Below, one piece after another: positions 39,253 through 50,134 of a DNA stretch of 64,000 nt (its first letter is position 1; each line of letters starts with the position of its first letter). The notes beneath the pieces are model-generated. The model was not told the origin of the DNA and searched no databases. It saw only the letters and a list, made by a program, of their open reading frames with translations. This DNA comes from Arthrobacter sp. H16F315. GTDB taxonomy: Bacteria; Actinomycetota; Actinomycetes; Actinomycetales; Micrococcaceae. A program made the position numbers and the translations under genes. The stretch spans positions 3,162,001 through 3,226,000 of the forward strand of contig NZ_JAMXSS010000002.1 of the NCBI RefSeq assembly GCF_024124825.1, read 5' to 3'.

Positions 39253-40638
39253 GTGGCCGATCAGGCAACTGCGCAAGAATTCGACATCCTGGTACTCGGC
39301 GGCGGCAGCGGCGGCTACGCCACTGCCCTGCGTGCCGTTCAGCTCGGCCTTACCGTCGGCCTGATCGAAAAGGGCAAGCTCGGCGGCACCTGCCTGCACA
39401 ACGGCTGTATCCCCACCAAGGCCCTGCTGCACTCCGCGGAACTGGCAGACCACGCCCGCGATTCGGCAAAGTACGGCGTCAACGTCACGCTCGACAGCAT
39501 CGACATCACAGCTGTCAACGCCTACAAGGACGGCATCATCGCGGGCAAGTACAAGGGCCTGCAGGGTCTGATCAAGTCCAAGAAGGCCATCACCGTCATC
39601 GAAGGCGAGGGCAAGCTCCAGGGCACCGACACCGTCGTGGTGAACGGGACCGCCTACAAGGGCAAGAACATCGTCCTCGCGACCGGGTCCTACTCCCGCT
39701 CCCTGCCGGGGCTGGAAATCGGCGGCAAGGTAATCACCTCCGACGAAGCCCTCACCATGGACTACATCCCTAAGAGCGCGATCATTCTGGGCGGCGGCGT
39801 GATCGGCGTCGAGTTCGCTTCCGTCTGGAAGTCCTTCGGCGTCGACGTCACCATCATCGAAGGCCTGCCCTCGCTGGTTCCCAACGAGGACGCCACGATC
39901 GTCAAGGCCTTCGAGCGTGCCTTCAAGAAGCGCGGCATCAAGTTCTCCACCGGCACCTTCTTCCAGGGCGTCGAGCAGAACGACGACGGCGTGAAGGTCA
40001 CCCTCGTGGACGGCAAGACCTTCGAGGCGGACCTTATGCTCGTGGCCGTCGGACGCGGCCCCGTCACGGCCAACCTCGGCTACGAGGAAGCCGGGCTGAA
40101 CATCGACCGCGGCTTTGTTATCACCAACGAGCGCCTGCACACCGGCGTCGGCAACGTCTATGCCGTCGGTGACATTGTCCCGGGCGTGCAGCTGGCGCAC
40201 CGCGGCTACCAGCAGGGCATTTTCGTTGCCGAGGAAATCGCCGGCCTGAAGCCGGTAGTCGTCGAGGACGTCAACATCCCCAAGGTCACCTACTCCGAAC
40301 CGGAAATCGCGACTGTCGGCTACACCGAGAAGGCCGCCAAGGCCAAGTTCGGTGAGGACCAGGTCCAGATCCAGGAATACAACCTTGCCGGCAACGGCAA
40401 GAGCTCCATCCTGGGCACCAGCGGCCTCGTGAAACTGGTCCGCCAGAAGGACGGCCCCGTCGTCGGCGTTCACATGATCGGCTCCCGCATGGGCGAGCAG
40501 GTCGGCGAGGCCCAGCTGATCGTGAACTGGGAAGCTTACCCGGAGGACGTGGCCCAGCTGGTCCACGCCCACCCGACCCAGAACGAGGCCCTGGGCGAAG
40601 CCCACCTGGCTCTGGCCGGCAAGCCCCTGCACGGCTGA
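39253..40638 (+). CDS. lpdA: Dihydrolipoyl dehydrogenase (E3)
   Basis: FAD enzyme that reoxidises the lipoyl arm of 2-oxo-acid dehydrogenase complexes, passing electrons to NAD+. Length 461 aa. FAD site ILVLGGGSGGYATALRA; redox disulfide Cys47/Cys52 in GGTCLHNGCIPTK; NAD site IILGGGVIGVEFAS; second FAD contact VYAVGDIVPG; and the active-site His-Glu in HAHPTQNEALGE at the C-terminus. I chose GTG at 39253 (MADQATAQEFD) because it lies just before the FAD fold, with GGGAG upstream; the frame extends 33 codons further without homology. It lies between pepA and sucB. Confidence 0.96.
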   Translation: MADQATAQEFDILVLGGGSGGYATALRAVQLGLTVGLIEKGKLGGTCLHNGCIPTKALLHSAELADHARDSAKYGVNVTLDSIDITAVNAYKDGIIAGKYKGLQGLIKSKKAITVIEGEGKLQGTDTVVVNGTAYKGKNIVLATGSYSRSLPGLEIGGKVITSDEALTMDYIPKSAIILGGGVIGVEFASVWKSFGVDVTIIEGLPSLVPNEDATIVKAFERAFKKRGIKFSTGTFFQGVEQNDDGVKVTLVDGKTFEADLMLVAVGRGPVTANLGYEEAGLNIDRGFVITNERLHTGVGNVYAVGDIVPGVQLAHRGYQQGIFVAEEIAGLKPVVVEDVNIPKVTYSEPEIATVGYTEKAAKAKFGEDQVQIQEYNLAGNGKSSILGTSGLVKLVRQKDGPVVGVHMIGSRMGEQVGEAQLIVNWEAYPEDVAQLVHAHPTQNEALGEAHLALAGKPLHG

Positions 40639-40674
40639 CAGTTCCGCCCGCATCACCGCAAGAACTTCGGGCGA

Positions 40675-40705
40675 AGTGCACCCGGCACAAAATGCCGGGT
40701 GCACT
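40675..40705 (+). terminator. Hairpin between lpdA and sucB
   Basis: A 13-base perfect stem (AGTGCACCCGGCA and complement) with loop CAAAA. There is no T-run. It may end or attenuate transcription, or protect lpdA mRNA. Confidence 0.6.
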
Positions 40706-40764
40706 AAGCTCGACCAAGGCAGCAATCATCCGCACTAAAGATCAATAAGGAGAACGGGGACGAC

Positions 40765-42540
40765 ATGTCTGAATCCGTTAACTTGCCCGCCCTCGGTGAG
40801 AGTGTCACCGAAGGAACCGTCACCCGCTGGCTCAAGCAGGTAGGTGACCGGGTGGAGGTGGACGAGCCGCTGCTCGAGGTTTCCACCGACAAAGTAGACA
40901 CCGAGATCCCCTCTCCGATCGCCGGCGTGATCGAGGAAATCCTCGTCGCCGAGGACGAGACCGCCGAAGTCGGCGCACCGCTCGTGCGCATCGGCGACGG
41001 TTCCGGTTCGTCGGGTTCGGGCGAAGCGCCCGCCGCGGCTCCCGCCGAAGAGGCCCCCGCCGAAGAGGCCCCGGCCCCCGCCGCGGCCCCCGAGTCCCCC
41101 GCGGCGGCCGAAGCTCCGGCCCCCGAGGCTGAAGCACCCGCCGCGGCCCCCGCTTCCGACGGCGAAGGCCACGAAGTCACCCTTCCCGCCCTGGGCGAGA
41201 GCGTCACCGAAGGCACCGTGACCCGCTGGCTCAAGAGCATCGGCGATACAGTCGAGGTCGACGAACCGCTGCTGGAAGTTTCCACTGACAAGGTCGATAC
41301 CGAGATCCCGTCACCGGTGGCCGGCGTCCTGCAGGAAATCCGTGTCGCCGAGGACGAAACGGCCGAGGTCGGTTCCGTCCTGGCCGTGATCGGCTCCGCT
41401 GCAGCAGCCCCGGCTGCAGCCCCGGCAGCGGCCGCTCCGCAGGCCGCTGAAGCGCCGAAGCAGGAAGCTCCCAAGGAAGCCGCACCGGCTGCGGCACCCA
41501 AGCAGGAAGCACCCAAGCAGGAAGCGCCGCAGCAGGAAGCACCGAAGCAGGAAGCACCGGCTGCCGCGCCCAAGCAGGAAACCCCCGCCCCGGCAGCCTC
41601 ATCCGCGGAGTCCGGCTACGTCACCCCGCTCGTCCGCAAGCTGGCCAACCAGCACGGCGTGGACATCTCGGCGTTGACCGGCACCGGCGTCGGCGGCCGC
41701 ATCCGCAAGCAGGACGTGCTGGCGGCAGCAGAAGCCAAGTCGACGCCGGCCCCCGCCGCAGCCCCGGCCCCCGCCGCCGCCGCTCCGGCGGCACGCCCGT
41801 CGGCGGAACTTTCCTCGCTGCGCGGCACCGTGCAGAAGGCACCGCGCATCCGCCAGGTCATTGCCCGCCGCATGCGTGAGTCGCTGGATATCTCCACCCA
41901 GCTGACCCAGGTCCACGAAGTGGATATGACCAAGGTCGCCAAGCTGCGCGCCAAGGCCAAAAACTCCTTCCAGGCCCAGAACGGCTCCAAGCTGACCTTC
42001 CTGCCCTTCATCGCCAAGGCCGTCGCCGAGGCCCTGAAGCAGCACCCGAAGGTCAACGCCTCCTATGACGAGGACAAGCAGGAGATCACTTACCACAACG
42101 CCGAACACCTGGCGATTGCGGTAGACACGGACAAGGGCCTGCTGGTTCCGGTGATTGCCGACGCCGGCAACCTGAACCTTGCCGGCCTGGCCGGCAAAAT
42201 CGCCGACGTCGCGGATCGCACCCGCAACGGCAAGATCGGCCCGGACGAACTCTCCGGCGGAACCTTCAGCATCACCAACATCGGTTCCGTGGGCGCCCTG
42301 TTTGACACTCCGATCATCAACCAGCCGCAGGTAGCCATCCTCGGCACCGGCGCGATCGTCAAGCGGGCCGTTGTGGTCTCCGATGCGAACGGCGATGATT
42401 CGCTGGCCATCCGCTCGATGATGTACCTCTCGCTGACGTACGACCACCGCCTGGTGGACGGCGCTGACGCGGGGCGCTTCCTGCAGACGCTCAAGGCGCG
42501 TCTTGAAGAAGGCGCCTTCGAAGCGGACCTGGGTCTTTAG
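40765..42540 (+). CDS. sucB: 2-oxoglutarate dehydrogenase E2, dihydrolipoamide succinyltransferase
   Basis: Core of the 2-oxoglutarate (in actinobacteria possibly also pyruvate) dehydrogenase complex, 591 aa. Two lipoyl domains come first, with lipoyl-lysines Lys43 and Lys176 in [12 protein letters not shown]; they are nearly identical to each other. Ala/Pro-rich linkers separate them; the second has several KQEAP repeats (about residues 230-275). The E3-binding domain is near 285-320 ([19 protein letters not shown]). The catalytic domain ends with DHRLVDG and His561. ATG at 40765 is preceded by AAGGAG. Actinobacterial complexes often share this E2. The lipB and lipA genes that lipoylate it lie 8 kb on. 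Confidence 0.95.
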   Translation: MSESVNLPALGESVTEGTVTRWLKQVGDRVEVDEPLLEVSTDKVDTEIPSPIAGVIEEILVAEDETAEVGAPLVRIGDGSGSSGSGEAPAAAPAEEAPAEEAPAPAAAPESPAAAEAPAPEAEAPAAAPASDGEGHEVTLPALGESVTEGTVTRWLKSIGDTVEVDEPLLEVSTDKVDTEIPSPVAGVLQEIRVAEDETAEVGSVLAVIGSAAAAPAAAPAAAAPQAAEAPKQEAPKEAAPAAAPKQEAPKQEAPQQEAPKQEAPAAAPKQETPAPAASSAESGYVTPLVRKLANQHGVDISALTGTGVGGRIRKQDVLAAAEAKSTPAPAAAPAPAAAAPAARPSAELSSLRGTVQKAPRIRQVIARRMRESLDISTQLTQVHEVDMTKVAKLRAKAKNSFQAQNGSKLTFLPFIAKAVAEALKQHPKVNASYDEDKQEITYHNAEHLAIAVDTDKGLLVPVIADAGNLNLAGLAGKIADVADRTRNGKIGPDELSGGTFSITNIGSVGALFDTPIINQPQVAILGTGAIVKRAVVVSDANGDDSLAIRSMMYLSLTYDHRLVDGADAGRFLQTLKARLEEGAFEADLGL

Positions 42541-42708
42541 CAGCCGCCAAGCCTAAGGCCACCAACGGCGACGGCGGTGCGGGCAGCGATGGGAAACCAC
42601 CGCTCCCCTGCACCGCCGTCGCCGTTTTCGATTCCACCGCCGGCCGCGCGGCGCTCCGGCGGATGGGCCTTACTACAATCGGTAGAATCCTCTGGCTACA
42701 CTGGTCCC

Positions 42709-43060
42709 ATGAATATCGTTTATAACATCATGGTCTTCCTGCACATCATTGGCGCGGCCATGATCGTTGGTATCTGGATCGGCCAGATGAAAAAACCCAC
42801 GGTACATCCCCCGCCAGTTCGACGGCGCACTCCTGCAGCTGGTCACGGGCATCGTGATGCTGGGCCTGATCCCGGCCCTGGACATGGACGCAAACTACTT
42901 CAAGCTCGGCATCAAGTTCGCCATTGCCCTCGCCGTGGGCGTCCTGGCCTTTATGGGCAGGCGCCAGTACAAAAAGGGCGAACCGGTCAGCAAGGGACTC
43001 GCCCACGGCGTCGGCGGTCTTGCGCTGCTCAACGTGGCCATTGCCACCCTCTGGCAGTAG
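42709..43060 (+). CDS. Small membrane protein of unknown function (frame broken by one extra base)
   Basis: Membrane protein of about 116 aa with four probable helices: MNIVYNIMVFLHIIGAAMIVG, the segment around LLQLVTGIVMLGLIP, KFAIALAVGVLAFMG and GGLALLNVAIATLWQ. The frame breaks at the CCCCC run 42808-42812; removing one C reads PTVHPRQFDGALLQ and makes the length divisible by three. This is the one clear insertion among the window's breaks. No ribosome site is evident. Homologues are common in Arthrobacter and lack a known role. Confidence 0.72.
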
Positions 43061-43082
43061 GCAGTAGGCAACAGACACCACA

Positions 43083-43115
43083 ACGGCGACGCACCCGCGA
43101 GGGGTGCGTCGCCGT
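43083..43115 (+). terminator. Hairpin after the small membrane protein gene
   Basis: A 14-base perfect stem (ACGGCGACGCACCC and complement) with loop GCGAG, followed by CCTCGTTAACC. Just upstream GCAGTAG is repeated (43054-43071). Confidence 0.7.
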
Positions 43116-43308
43116 CCTCGTTAACCCATTCCTCGGCGGGGCACTCCTTGTGGGAAGCTGGACGCGCCGGGCCCTTGCCCCCAATGCGGTCACAATCCTC
43201 TGAGAGCGGACACCGGTGCGTCGTCAGCGCCGAATCCCTAGGATGGGAGACGGCACAATCCGGCTCTTTGCCGGTTCTGTGGGATAAGAACAATCTGGAG
43301 GAGTGGAC

Positions 43309-43737
43309 ATGGCAGCAACACGCACCGCACACACTGTATGGAACGGCGACTTGATGACCGGCGCCGGCAACACAACGCTGGACAGCTCCGGTCTTGGCAA
43401 CTTCGACGTCACCTGGAAGGCGCGCGCGGAGGCCTCCGAGGGCAAGACAAGCCCGGAAGAGCTCATCGCCGCAGCCCATTCAGCCTGTTTCTCCATGGCC
43501 TTCAGCCTCGCCGTCGCGCAGGCCGGCCACACGCCGGAGGAAGTCAACACCAAGGCGGATGTCACGTTTGTCCCCGGGACCGGGATCACCGGCAGCCATC
43601 TGACCCTCAGCGCCCGGATCCCCGGCATCTCCGAGGATGAGTTCCAGCGCCTCGCCGAGGACGCCAAGACCGGTTGCCCCGTCTCGGCCGCCCTCACGGG
43701 CATCAAGATCACCCTGGACGCCAGCTTGGCCTCCTAG
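43309..43737 (+). CDS. OsmC/Ohr family peroxiredoxin
   Basis: Thiol peroxidase of 142 aa that reduces organic hydroperoxides. The two redox cysteines are present: one in IAAAHSACFSMAFSLAVAQAG near residue 60 and one in DAKTGCPVSAALTG near 125. The first half has the SPEELIAAAHSACF signature typical of OsmC rather than Ohr. GGAGGA lies just before a GTG at 43303, but that spacing is too short, so I chose ATG at 43309. Electron donors in actinobacteria are lipoyl proteins or mycothiol; the nearby E2/E3 genes are suggestive only. Confidence 0.92.
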   Translation: MAATRTAHTVWNGDLMTGAGNTTLDSSGLGNFDVTWKARAEASEGKTSPEELIAAAHSACFSMAFSLAVAQAGHTPEEVNTKADVTFVPGTGITGSHLTLSARIPGISEDEFQRLAEDAKTGCPVSAALTGIKITLDASLAS

Positions 43738-43745
43738 CACCAACA

Positions 43746-43794
43746 ACGGCGAAGGCCCCCGTTCCCCAGCCAGGGAAACGGGGGCCTTCGCCGT
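43746..43794. terminator. Strong bidirectional terminator
   Basis: An 18-base perfect stem (ACGGCGAAGGCCCCCGTT and complement), between the OsmC gene and the convergent tricorn-like gene. Confidence 0.8.
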
Positions 43795-43822
43795 CGGGTG
43801 CTAGTCGGCGCGGGTGTGCCGC

Positions 43823-46800
43823 CTAGTGGACCGACCCACGGGCCGGCAGCGGGGCCGGCCGGAGAAGGCGGTAGCCCTCGCGCAGCGGCGGGCGGTCGGT
43901 GGGCAGTTCCTGGACCATTTCTTTCAGAGCGCCAATGCCGTATTCCAGTTGCGGGTCGTTTCCGGCGGCATACGCGTGCGGCGGGAAGGTCACCTCGATG
44001 TCCGGCGCGACGCCGAAGTTCTCGACCCCCACCCCACACCACCGGAGAACCAATTGGCGTAGCGGGGCTGGGTTACTCCGGTGCCGTCGGCCAGGGCGAA
44101 GCGGTTGTCGATACCAACGACGCCGCCCCAGGTCCGGGTGCCGATGACCGGACCGATCCCCCGCAGTTTGGCAACCTGGGTGATGATGTCCCCGTCGGAG
44201 CCGGCAAATTCATCGGCCAGGATAATCACGGGTCCGCGCGGCGCGTGGTGCGGGTAGGTCCGCGGCTTCTCCCCGCGCGGCATGCTCCAGCCGGTGACTT
44301 TGCGGCCAATGAGTTCCGCGACAAGCTGGGAGGTGTGTCCGCCACGGTTGCGGCGGACGTCGACGATCAGCCCGTCGAGCGCCGTTTCGGTATCAAGGTC
44401 CCGGTGCAGCTGGGCCCAGCCGTTGGCCATCATGTCCGGAATGTGCAGGTAGCCGAAGGTTCCCTGCGAAGCCTGCCGGACGGTCCGGCGGTTGGCGCTC
44501 ACCCATTCCTGGTAGCGCAGCCTTTCCTCGTCCCGGACCGGGACCACAGCCACCCTCCGCTGCTGCCCGGCCCGGTCGCCGTGCCCGGCGCCGTTGCGCA
44601 GGGTGAGCTCAACGGCGCGTCCCGCGGCGCCGACCAATTCCATGGCGGGGGTTCGCTCCCCGGTGAGTTCGACGCCGTCGATCGCGAGCAGCACGTCGCC
44701 GGCTTTCGCGTCAGCGCCCGGGCGGGTCAGCGGCGAGGTGGCGAGCGGGTCGGAGGACTCCCCGCAAGGATTCGCGTGATCTCCCAGCCCGCGCCGGTGA
44801 ACGCGAGGTCGGCGCCGAGGCGGCCCTGGCCGTTGCTGCCGTTCTCGGTGACGGCGACCGGCCGGACGTAAGCGTGCGAGGTGCCCAACTCGCCGTGGAG
44901 CTCCCAGAGCAGATCCACGAGGTCATCGTGTGAGCCGAGCCGGTCCACGATCGGGCGGTAGCGGGCGTGCACCGAGTCCCAGTCCTGGCCGGCCATGTCT
45001 TCGGTCCAGAAGAAGTCGCGCTGCAGCCGCCAGGCTTCGTCGAACGCCTGACCCCAGACACTGAGCGGATCAAGCTTCACCCGGATGCGGCTGAGGTCCA
45101 CCTTGACCAATTGGCCCGACTCCTCGTCAGCCTTGGCGTTGGCAGGCGAAACCCGGATCTGCTTCTCGTGCAGGACCACCACCTTCTCCCCGTCGCCGGA
45201 GAGCCGGTAACTGTCCAGGGCTTCGACGATGATGGTGGTTTTGCGGCGCGCGAAGTCGAAGCGGACGAGGCTGGGTGCAGCGTTCTTGTCCTCCAGGCTG
45301 GCGCGTCCCTCGCCTGTCACGCCGGAGAGTTCGCTGTCAAGCCAGAGCAGGGCCCCCTCCGTGGCGGACAGGTGGGAGTAGTTTCCCTGCGGCACCGGCA
45401 CGCTGATAACGCGGTGCGCGAGGCCGTCCGGGTCGACCCGGACCGCAGGAACCACGTCTTTGGCGGCACTTTCGTCGGCGTCGGCCGGGCCTGCAACGCT
45501 GCTCTCCGGCAGGTCAACGCTTGGTCCGAAGGGCGAGGCGGTGTCCGCGGCAAGGGCCACAAGGTACGGCTTGATCGGGCTTGGGAAGGACAAGTCAAAG
45601 GAGTGTCCGTCATAGACCGGGTCGAAGCTGCGGTTGGAGAGGAAGGCGAGGTACTTCCCGTCGGGGGTAAACGACGGCGATTCGTCGCAGAAACGCCCGT
45701 CGGTGACATCGATGATGGCGTTTGTGCCCTCCGCTGCGGCGTTGGTGACTGCTGTGATGCGCAGCCGGCTGCGGGAGCCGAAGGAGGTGACCGGCTCGGA
45801 CCAGGCCAGCCAGGCGGAGTCCGCGGACCAGCTGAATCCTTCGATGCTGCCTTCACCGATGCTGCTCACGAGTGCGAGCGTGCCGGTCCGCGTGTCGGCA
45901 AGGTAGACGTCGCCGAAAGCAGTCCCGACGGCGAGCCAGCTGCCGTCCGGGCTGGCTTCGATGGCGCAGGCGCGGGTCGCTTTGGGGAAGTCCAGCCTGG
46001 TCAGCCGGGGTGCCGGTTCCTGCTGCCTTGCTGCGGCTCCGTCGACCAATGCTGTGGTGTCCTCGGAGCTGGTGTCGGCTGGGCCCTCCGCCGCTCCTGC
46101 CGGGACGGTTGCCACGGCGTCGGGCCGTGTGAGTGCTGCCGCGGAAACGGGCCGGGGCAGGGCCGGGCCGGCGTCGGGTTCCCCGCCAGTTCCGGCTTTC
46201 TCCTGCGGCGCGGCGGCAGGCAAAAGTCCCGCAGGCTGCTGCGAGCCGGAAACGGTGCCGCCGTCCGGCGTACCTGCGTTCAAGGGCTCCGCGATGGCCG
46301 TCAGGTACAGGGCTTCAACGCCGTTGTGGTCGGCCACGTAGGCGATCCGGCCAGCGCCGAAGGGGCGCGGCAGGCGGGCCCGGACGCCGGGGGTGGCTTC
46401 CAGGACGCGCGACGGGCCGTCCTTGTGCCGCAGCCAGTGCAGCGTGCCGTGGGCCTCTACGGCGCTGGAGCTGCCGGTGCGGTCCGGAACCACGTCACCG
46501 AGGTGCCGTGATGGCTTCAGCGGCACACCGCGGCGCGCCTGTGAGGCTGAACCGAGGGAGATCTCGAGTTTAACGGCGTCCGCGCCAAGGTCCGGCAGCA
46601 GCCAGAGCTCACCGGCCGATTCGAAGACAACACGCCGGCCGTCGGTGGCCGCGTGGCGTACGTAGAAGTCCTCGTGGTCAGTGTGGCGGCGCAGATCGGA
46701 ACCGTTAGGCAGCACGGAGTAGAGGTTTCCGTAACCCTCGTGGTCGGACAGGAAGGCGATCCTGCCGTCGACCCACAGCGGGTCCGTGAGGTTGCCGTCC

Positions 46801-47372
46801 AGCTCTGCGGCCAGGCGTTCGAATTCGCCGTTTCCGTCGGCGTCGATCCACAATTTGCCGGCGGCGCCGCCCCGGTAGCGCTTCCACCAGGCCGGTTCCC
46901 GGGAGAGCACGCTGGCCAGGACCACGGGGCGTTCGTCGCCGACGACCGGGCCGAAGGCGAGGGATTCTACCGGGCCCAGCGGGAGTTCAGTGGCCCAGCC
47001 GCCGGTAACGGGAAGGCTGTAAGCGTGTGTGTGGCGGCTGTCAGCCTGCCGGAACGCGCTCGTGACCAGGACGTCGCCCTCGGGGGTGAAGCCCTTAACC
47101 CGGGTTGTGGCGTGGCCGAAGTAGCTCAATTGGCGGTAGCCGCCCCCGTCGACCTCCGCGGTGACGACTTCCGGTGACGTTCCCTGCACAACCGTCCACA
47201 CCAGCCGTTTGCCGTCCGGGGTGAAGCGGGGGTTGCGGGCGGGCAGCTGCAACGCGGAAACGCGCCAGGCTCGGCCCCCGCCGAGGGGCGCAATCCAAAC
47301 GTCGTCTTCGGCCACGAAGGTGACCAGGTCGCCGTGCAGATGCGGGAAACGGAAGTAACTCGAGGAAGTCAT
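43823..47372 (-). CDS. Tricorn-like S41 peptidase (frame broken twice)
   Basis: Large peptidase of about 1183 aa after repair, related to tricorn, which finishes degradation of proteasome products. Residues 1-310 form a beta-propeller (FRFPHLHGDLVTFVAEDDVW). A disordered Ala/Pro/Glu linker of about 110 residues follows, then a second propeller (SPDGSWLAVG, FTPDGKYLAFLSN), a C1 helical domain (GQAFDEAWRLQRDFFWTEDM), a PDZ domain (GDVLLAIDGVELTGE) and the S41 domain with the serine in DEFAGSDGDIIT. The tricorn His is in GTSHAYVRP. Breaks: CCCC at 44760-44763 and CCCC at 44032-44035, each healed by one C. ATG at 47372 gives MTSSSYFRFPH. Confidence 0.87.
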
Positions 47373-47446
47373 CGTTCGATCATAGTCAAGACCTGCCCGC
47401 ACGCCGGGCAGGTATCCCCGCTGCGCCCGACGTGGTGAGATGGATC

Positions 47447-48348
47447 ATGCGAATCATTATTGCCGGAGCCTCGGGGCTGATCGGAACAGCCGTTTCCCAC
47501 ACCCTGCGCAGTGCCGGGCACGACGTCGGCACGCTGGTCAGGCGTCCGCCGGACTCGCCGTCCGAGTTCCAATGGAACCCCGGCGAAGGCCGTATCGATG
47601 ACACCGCGCTGAAGGGCGCCGACGCCGTCATCAATCTCTCCGGTGCCGGCATCGGCGACCGGCCCTGGACCCGGTCGCGAATCAACGAACTCCGCAGCTC
47701 ACGGCTGGGGGCCACCAGGACACTGACTGCGGCCATGGGCCGCCTTGACACTCCCCGGCGGTCTTCCTGAGCCAGTCGGCCTCCGGCTATTACGGCAACG
47801 CGGGACCGGCTGTGCTCCGGGAGAACGCCCCCGCCGGCAGCGGAGTGCTCGCCCGCATCTGCGTCGACTGGGAGGCAGCCGCGCACGAGGCTCCGGCTGG
47901 CGTCCGGGTGCTCACGCCACGCACCGGCGTCGTTTTGAGCCGTTCGGGTGGAGCCCTGGGCAGGCTAATGCCGCTGCTGCGCCTGGGCGTGGGCGGACCG
48001 CTGGGCAACGGCCGGCAGTACTGGCCATGGGTGACGCTCCCGGATGTTGCCGGCGCCTATGCGTTCCTGCTGGACAGCCCGCTGTCCGGGCCGGTGAACC
48101 TGTGCGCCCCGGAGAGCGCGGACGTAAACTCGCTGATCGCGCACCTGGCTGCGGCCCTGCACCGCCCCGCGGTGCTCCGCGTCCCCGGGCCGGTGCTGCG
48201 CCTGGTCATGGGCCAACTTGCCGACGAACTGCTGCTCGCCAGCCAGCGTATGGAACCGGCGGCGCTGAGCGGGGCCGGTTTTGCCTGGCAGCATCCCTCG
48301 TTGGCCCAGGCCGCAGCCTGGGTGGCAGGACCGGGCCGCACGTCCTGA
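47447..48348 (+). CDS. TIGR01777 family NAD-dependent epimerase (frame broken once)
   Basis: Rossmann-fold SDR protein of about 300 aa after repair. The nucleotide loop is IIIAGASGLIGTAVSHTL. GADAVINLSGAGIGDRPW and SASGYYGNAGP are TIGR01777 hallmarks. The C-terminal part (YWPWVTLPDVAGAYAFLL, NLCAPESADVN) is normal. The break is at CCCC 47753-47756; one more C restores LDTPPAVFLSQSASGYYG. ATG at 47447. In mycobacteria the same gene lies between the E2 gene and lipB, so its place here is expected. The substrate is unknown. Confidence 0.87.
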
Positions 48349-48364
48349 CGAGCGCGGACGCACG

Positions 48365-50027
48365 CTAGCCGGATCCGTCGAGGACATCCTGCAGACGCCA
48401 GTGTCCGGCCACCGGCGCGAGTACCAGGCGAAGCCGTTGCTCCGGCCCTGCGCCGGCCTCGGCCAGGACCGCGCCGTCGGGGCCGCGCTCCTGGTAGGGG
48501 GGTGTACTCGCGGTGACGGCCACCACCGCACGGGCGGAGCCGCTGCCTGATTCCGTGGCCACCCGGGTCAGGACGGTGCTGAACCCGGCCAGCACCCGGC
48601 CCGATTCCTTGAGCCGGGCACTGATCCGGACATCCGCCACGGCCGCTGTCGATCCCGGTACATTGACCTGCTCCAGCAGCAGGAAGTCGCCCGAGCTGAA
48701 CGCCAGCGAGCGGAGCCTCGCCAGCCCCAGGACGGCGACCCCGGGATCCGGCGAAGCAAGCTGTGCCGTCACATCCGGGGAACCGCAGCAGTTCCCCCGT
48801 CCGCCGCGGCGGATGCCGGGGCCGCGGATGCCGGGGCGGCGGATGCCGGGGCCGCGTCCCGTACCACCCCGGCATCCGAACGGGGAAACCCGGGAATCGG
48901 AGCCCAAAGCCCGGCGAAACCCCACGCTCCGACGAGAGCCGCGGCAACGGCCAGTGCCGCGGCGGCGGTCCGGAAGACCCTTCCCCGATACGCACGGCCC
49001 CCAGAGGCGCGGCCCCCGGGCGCACGTCCCCCAGAGGCGCGGCGTGCCGCGTGGCGCGCGGCCGGATAAGCCGCGGCGAGAGGTGCGCGGCGGAAGCGGC
49101 CCGGCAGGGACCGGAGCTGTTCCACGCGGCGCTCCCGTGCCGTGCCGGGCAGGGTGCGGCGGGTCAGCAGCTGGGGAAGGACCGTGGGGTGGACCGAGAC
49201 CGAGAGGTCCACCGGCGCCGCCCCGGCGCTGCGATGAACGGCGGCCGCCAGTTCGCCGGCGGAGGGCCGAAGCCTGCGGTCCTCGTGAAGTCCGGATTCC
49301 AGCGCTGCTGCCAGCGCCGGCGGAACCCCGGGAACAAGCAACGGCAGCGGCGGCCGCTGCGGTCCGGGCTGGGGCGGGTGTCCGGTCAGGCAGTACCAGC
49401 CCAGGGCGGCGAGCGAATAGACGTCCCGCCCCGGCTGCAGTCCGGCCCGGACGGCGTCAACCGGCGCCGGGTCGCTGAAGCCCGCGGTCCCGGCCCCGGC
49501 CACTGCCCTCGCGTCGGCAACCATACGCGCTACCCCCAGATCAGCCAGCAGCGGTTTACCGTGCGCCGTGAACAGCACGTTGCCCGGTGAAACATCACCG
49601 TGGGTGAAACCAAGACCGTGCAGGTAGGCGAGGGCCTGGGCAATCGGCGTCAGCACCGTCACAGTCTCCCCGGCCCCAGCGTTCCCCGTCCGGCCACAAG
49701 CTGCCCCAGTGAGCCGCCCGCCGCATAGTCCATCGTCAGCCCCAGGCTGCCGTCCGCCGCGCCGTCCAGCCGGACAACCCCGTGTGCCTTCACCAGGTGC
49801 CCGTGGTCCAGGACGGAGAGTATCCGGATCTCGCGCCGGACCGCGTTCTCCATCTCACTTGGGCCAAGGCCGTCGCCGGCATTAAAGCACTTCAGGGCGA
49901 ACTCGCGTCCGGTGGACTGTTCATTGACCAGCCACACCGTGGCATTGCCCCCGCGCCCCAGGCAGCGGCCAACGTCGTATCCGGGAACCGCCGGGGCAGA
50001 TGTGCCGGACCAGGTGTGATCTTCCAT
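48365..50027 (-). CDS. Membrane Ser/Thr protein kinase-like protein, atypical active site (frame broken twice)
   Basis: About 554 aa after repair. Kinase N-lobe: glycine loop CLGRGGNATVW and Lys in FALKCFN. C-lobe: HGDVSPGNVL in place of HRDxKxxN (near residue 143) and ADLGVAR in place of DFG. A single membrane helix (AAAALAVAAALVGAWGFAGL) leads to an outer domain rich in Ala/Ser repeats (three 15-base DNA repeats at 48811-48855), then a folded tail (FLLLEQVNVPGSTAAVADV). Breaks: CCCC 49668-49671 (restores GPGETVTVLTPIAQ) and GGGG 48777-48780 (restores AVPPDVTAQLASPD). The Lys-to-Ser change in the catalytic loop makes normal protein-kinase activity doubtful. ATG at 50027. Confidence 0.82.
48811..48855. 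repeat. Three 15-base tandem repeats inside the kinase gene
   Basis: GGATGCCGGGGC(C/G)GC occurs three times in a row. It encodes the APASA-type linker just outside the membrane helix; a changed copy number would keep the reading frame. Confidence 0.9.
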
Positions 50028-50134
50028 AGCCTAGGAATAGCGCAGACCGCGGAATCCTGCAGAAGTTATCCACAGGAGCGAGAGATTCGACACAGAATCG
50101 GCGCCCGGGGCGGCCGGGGTCTAAGCTGGATGCC

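Noticed and set aside
48365..50027. Two or three separate small genes (kinase N-lobe, C-lobe, outer domain)
   Set aside because: Single-base repairs at two runs rejoin them into one kinase-like protein with a length divisible by three.
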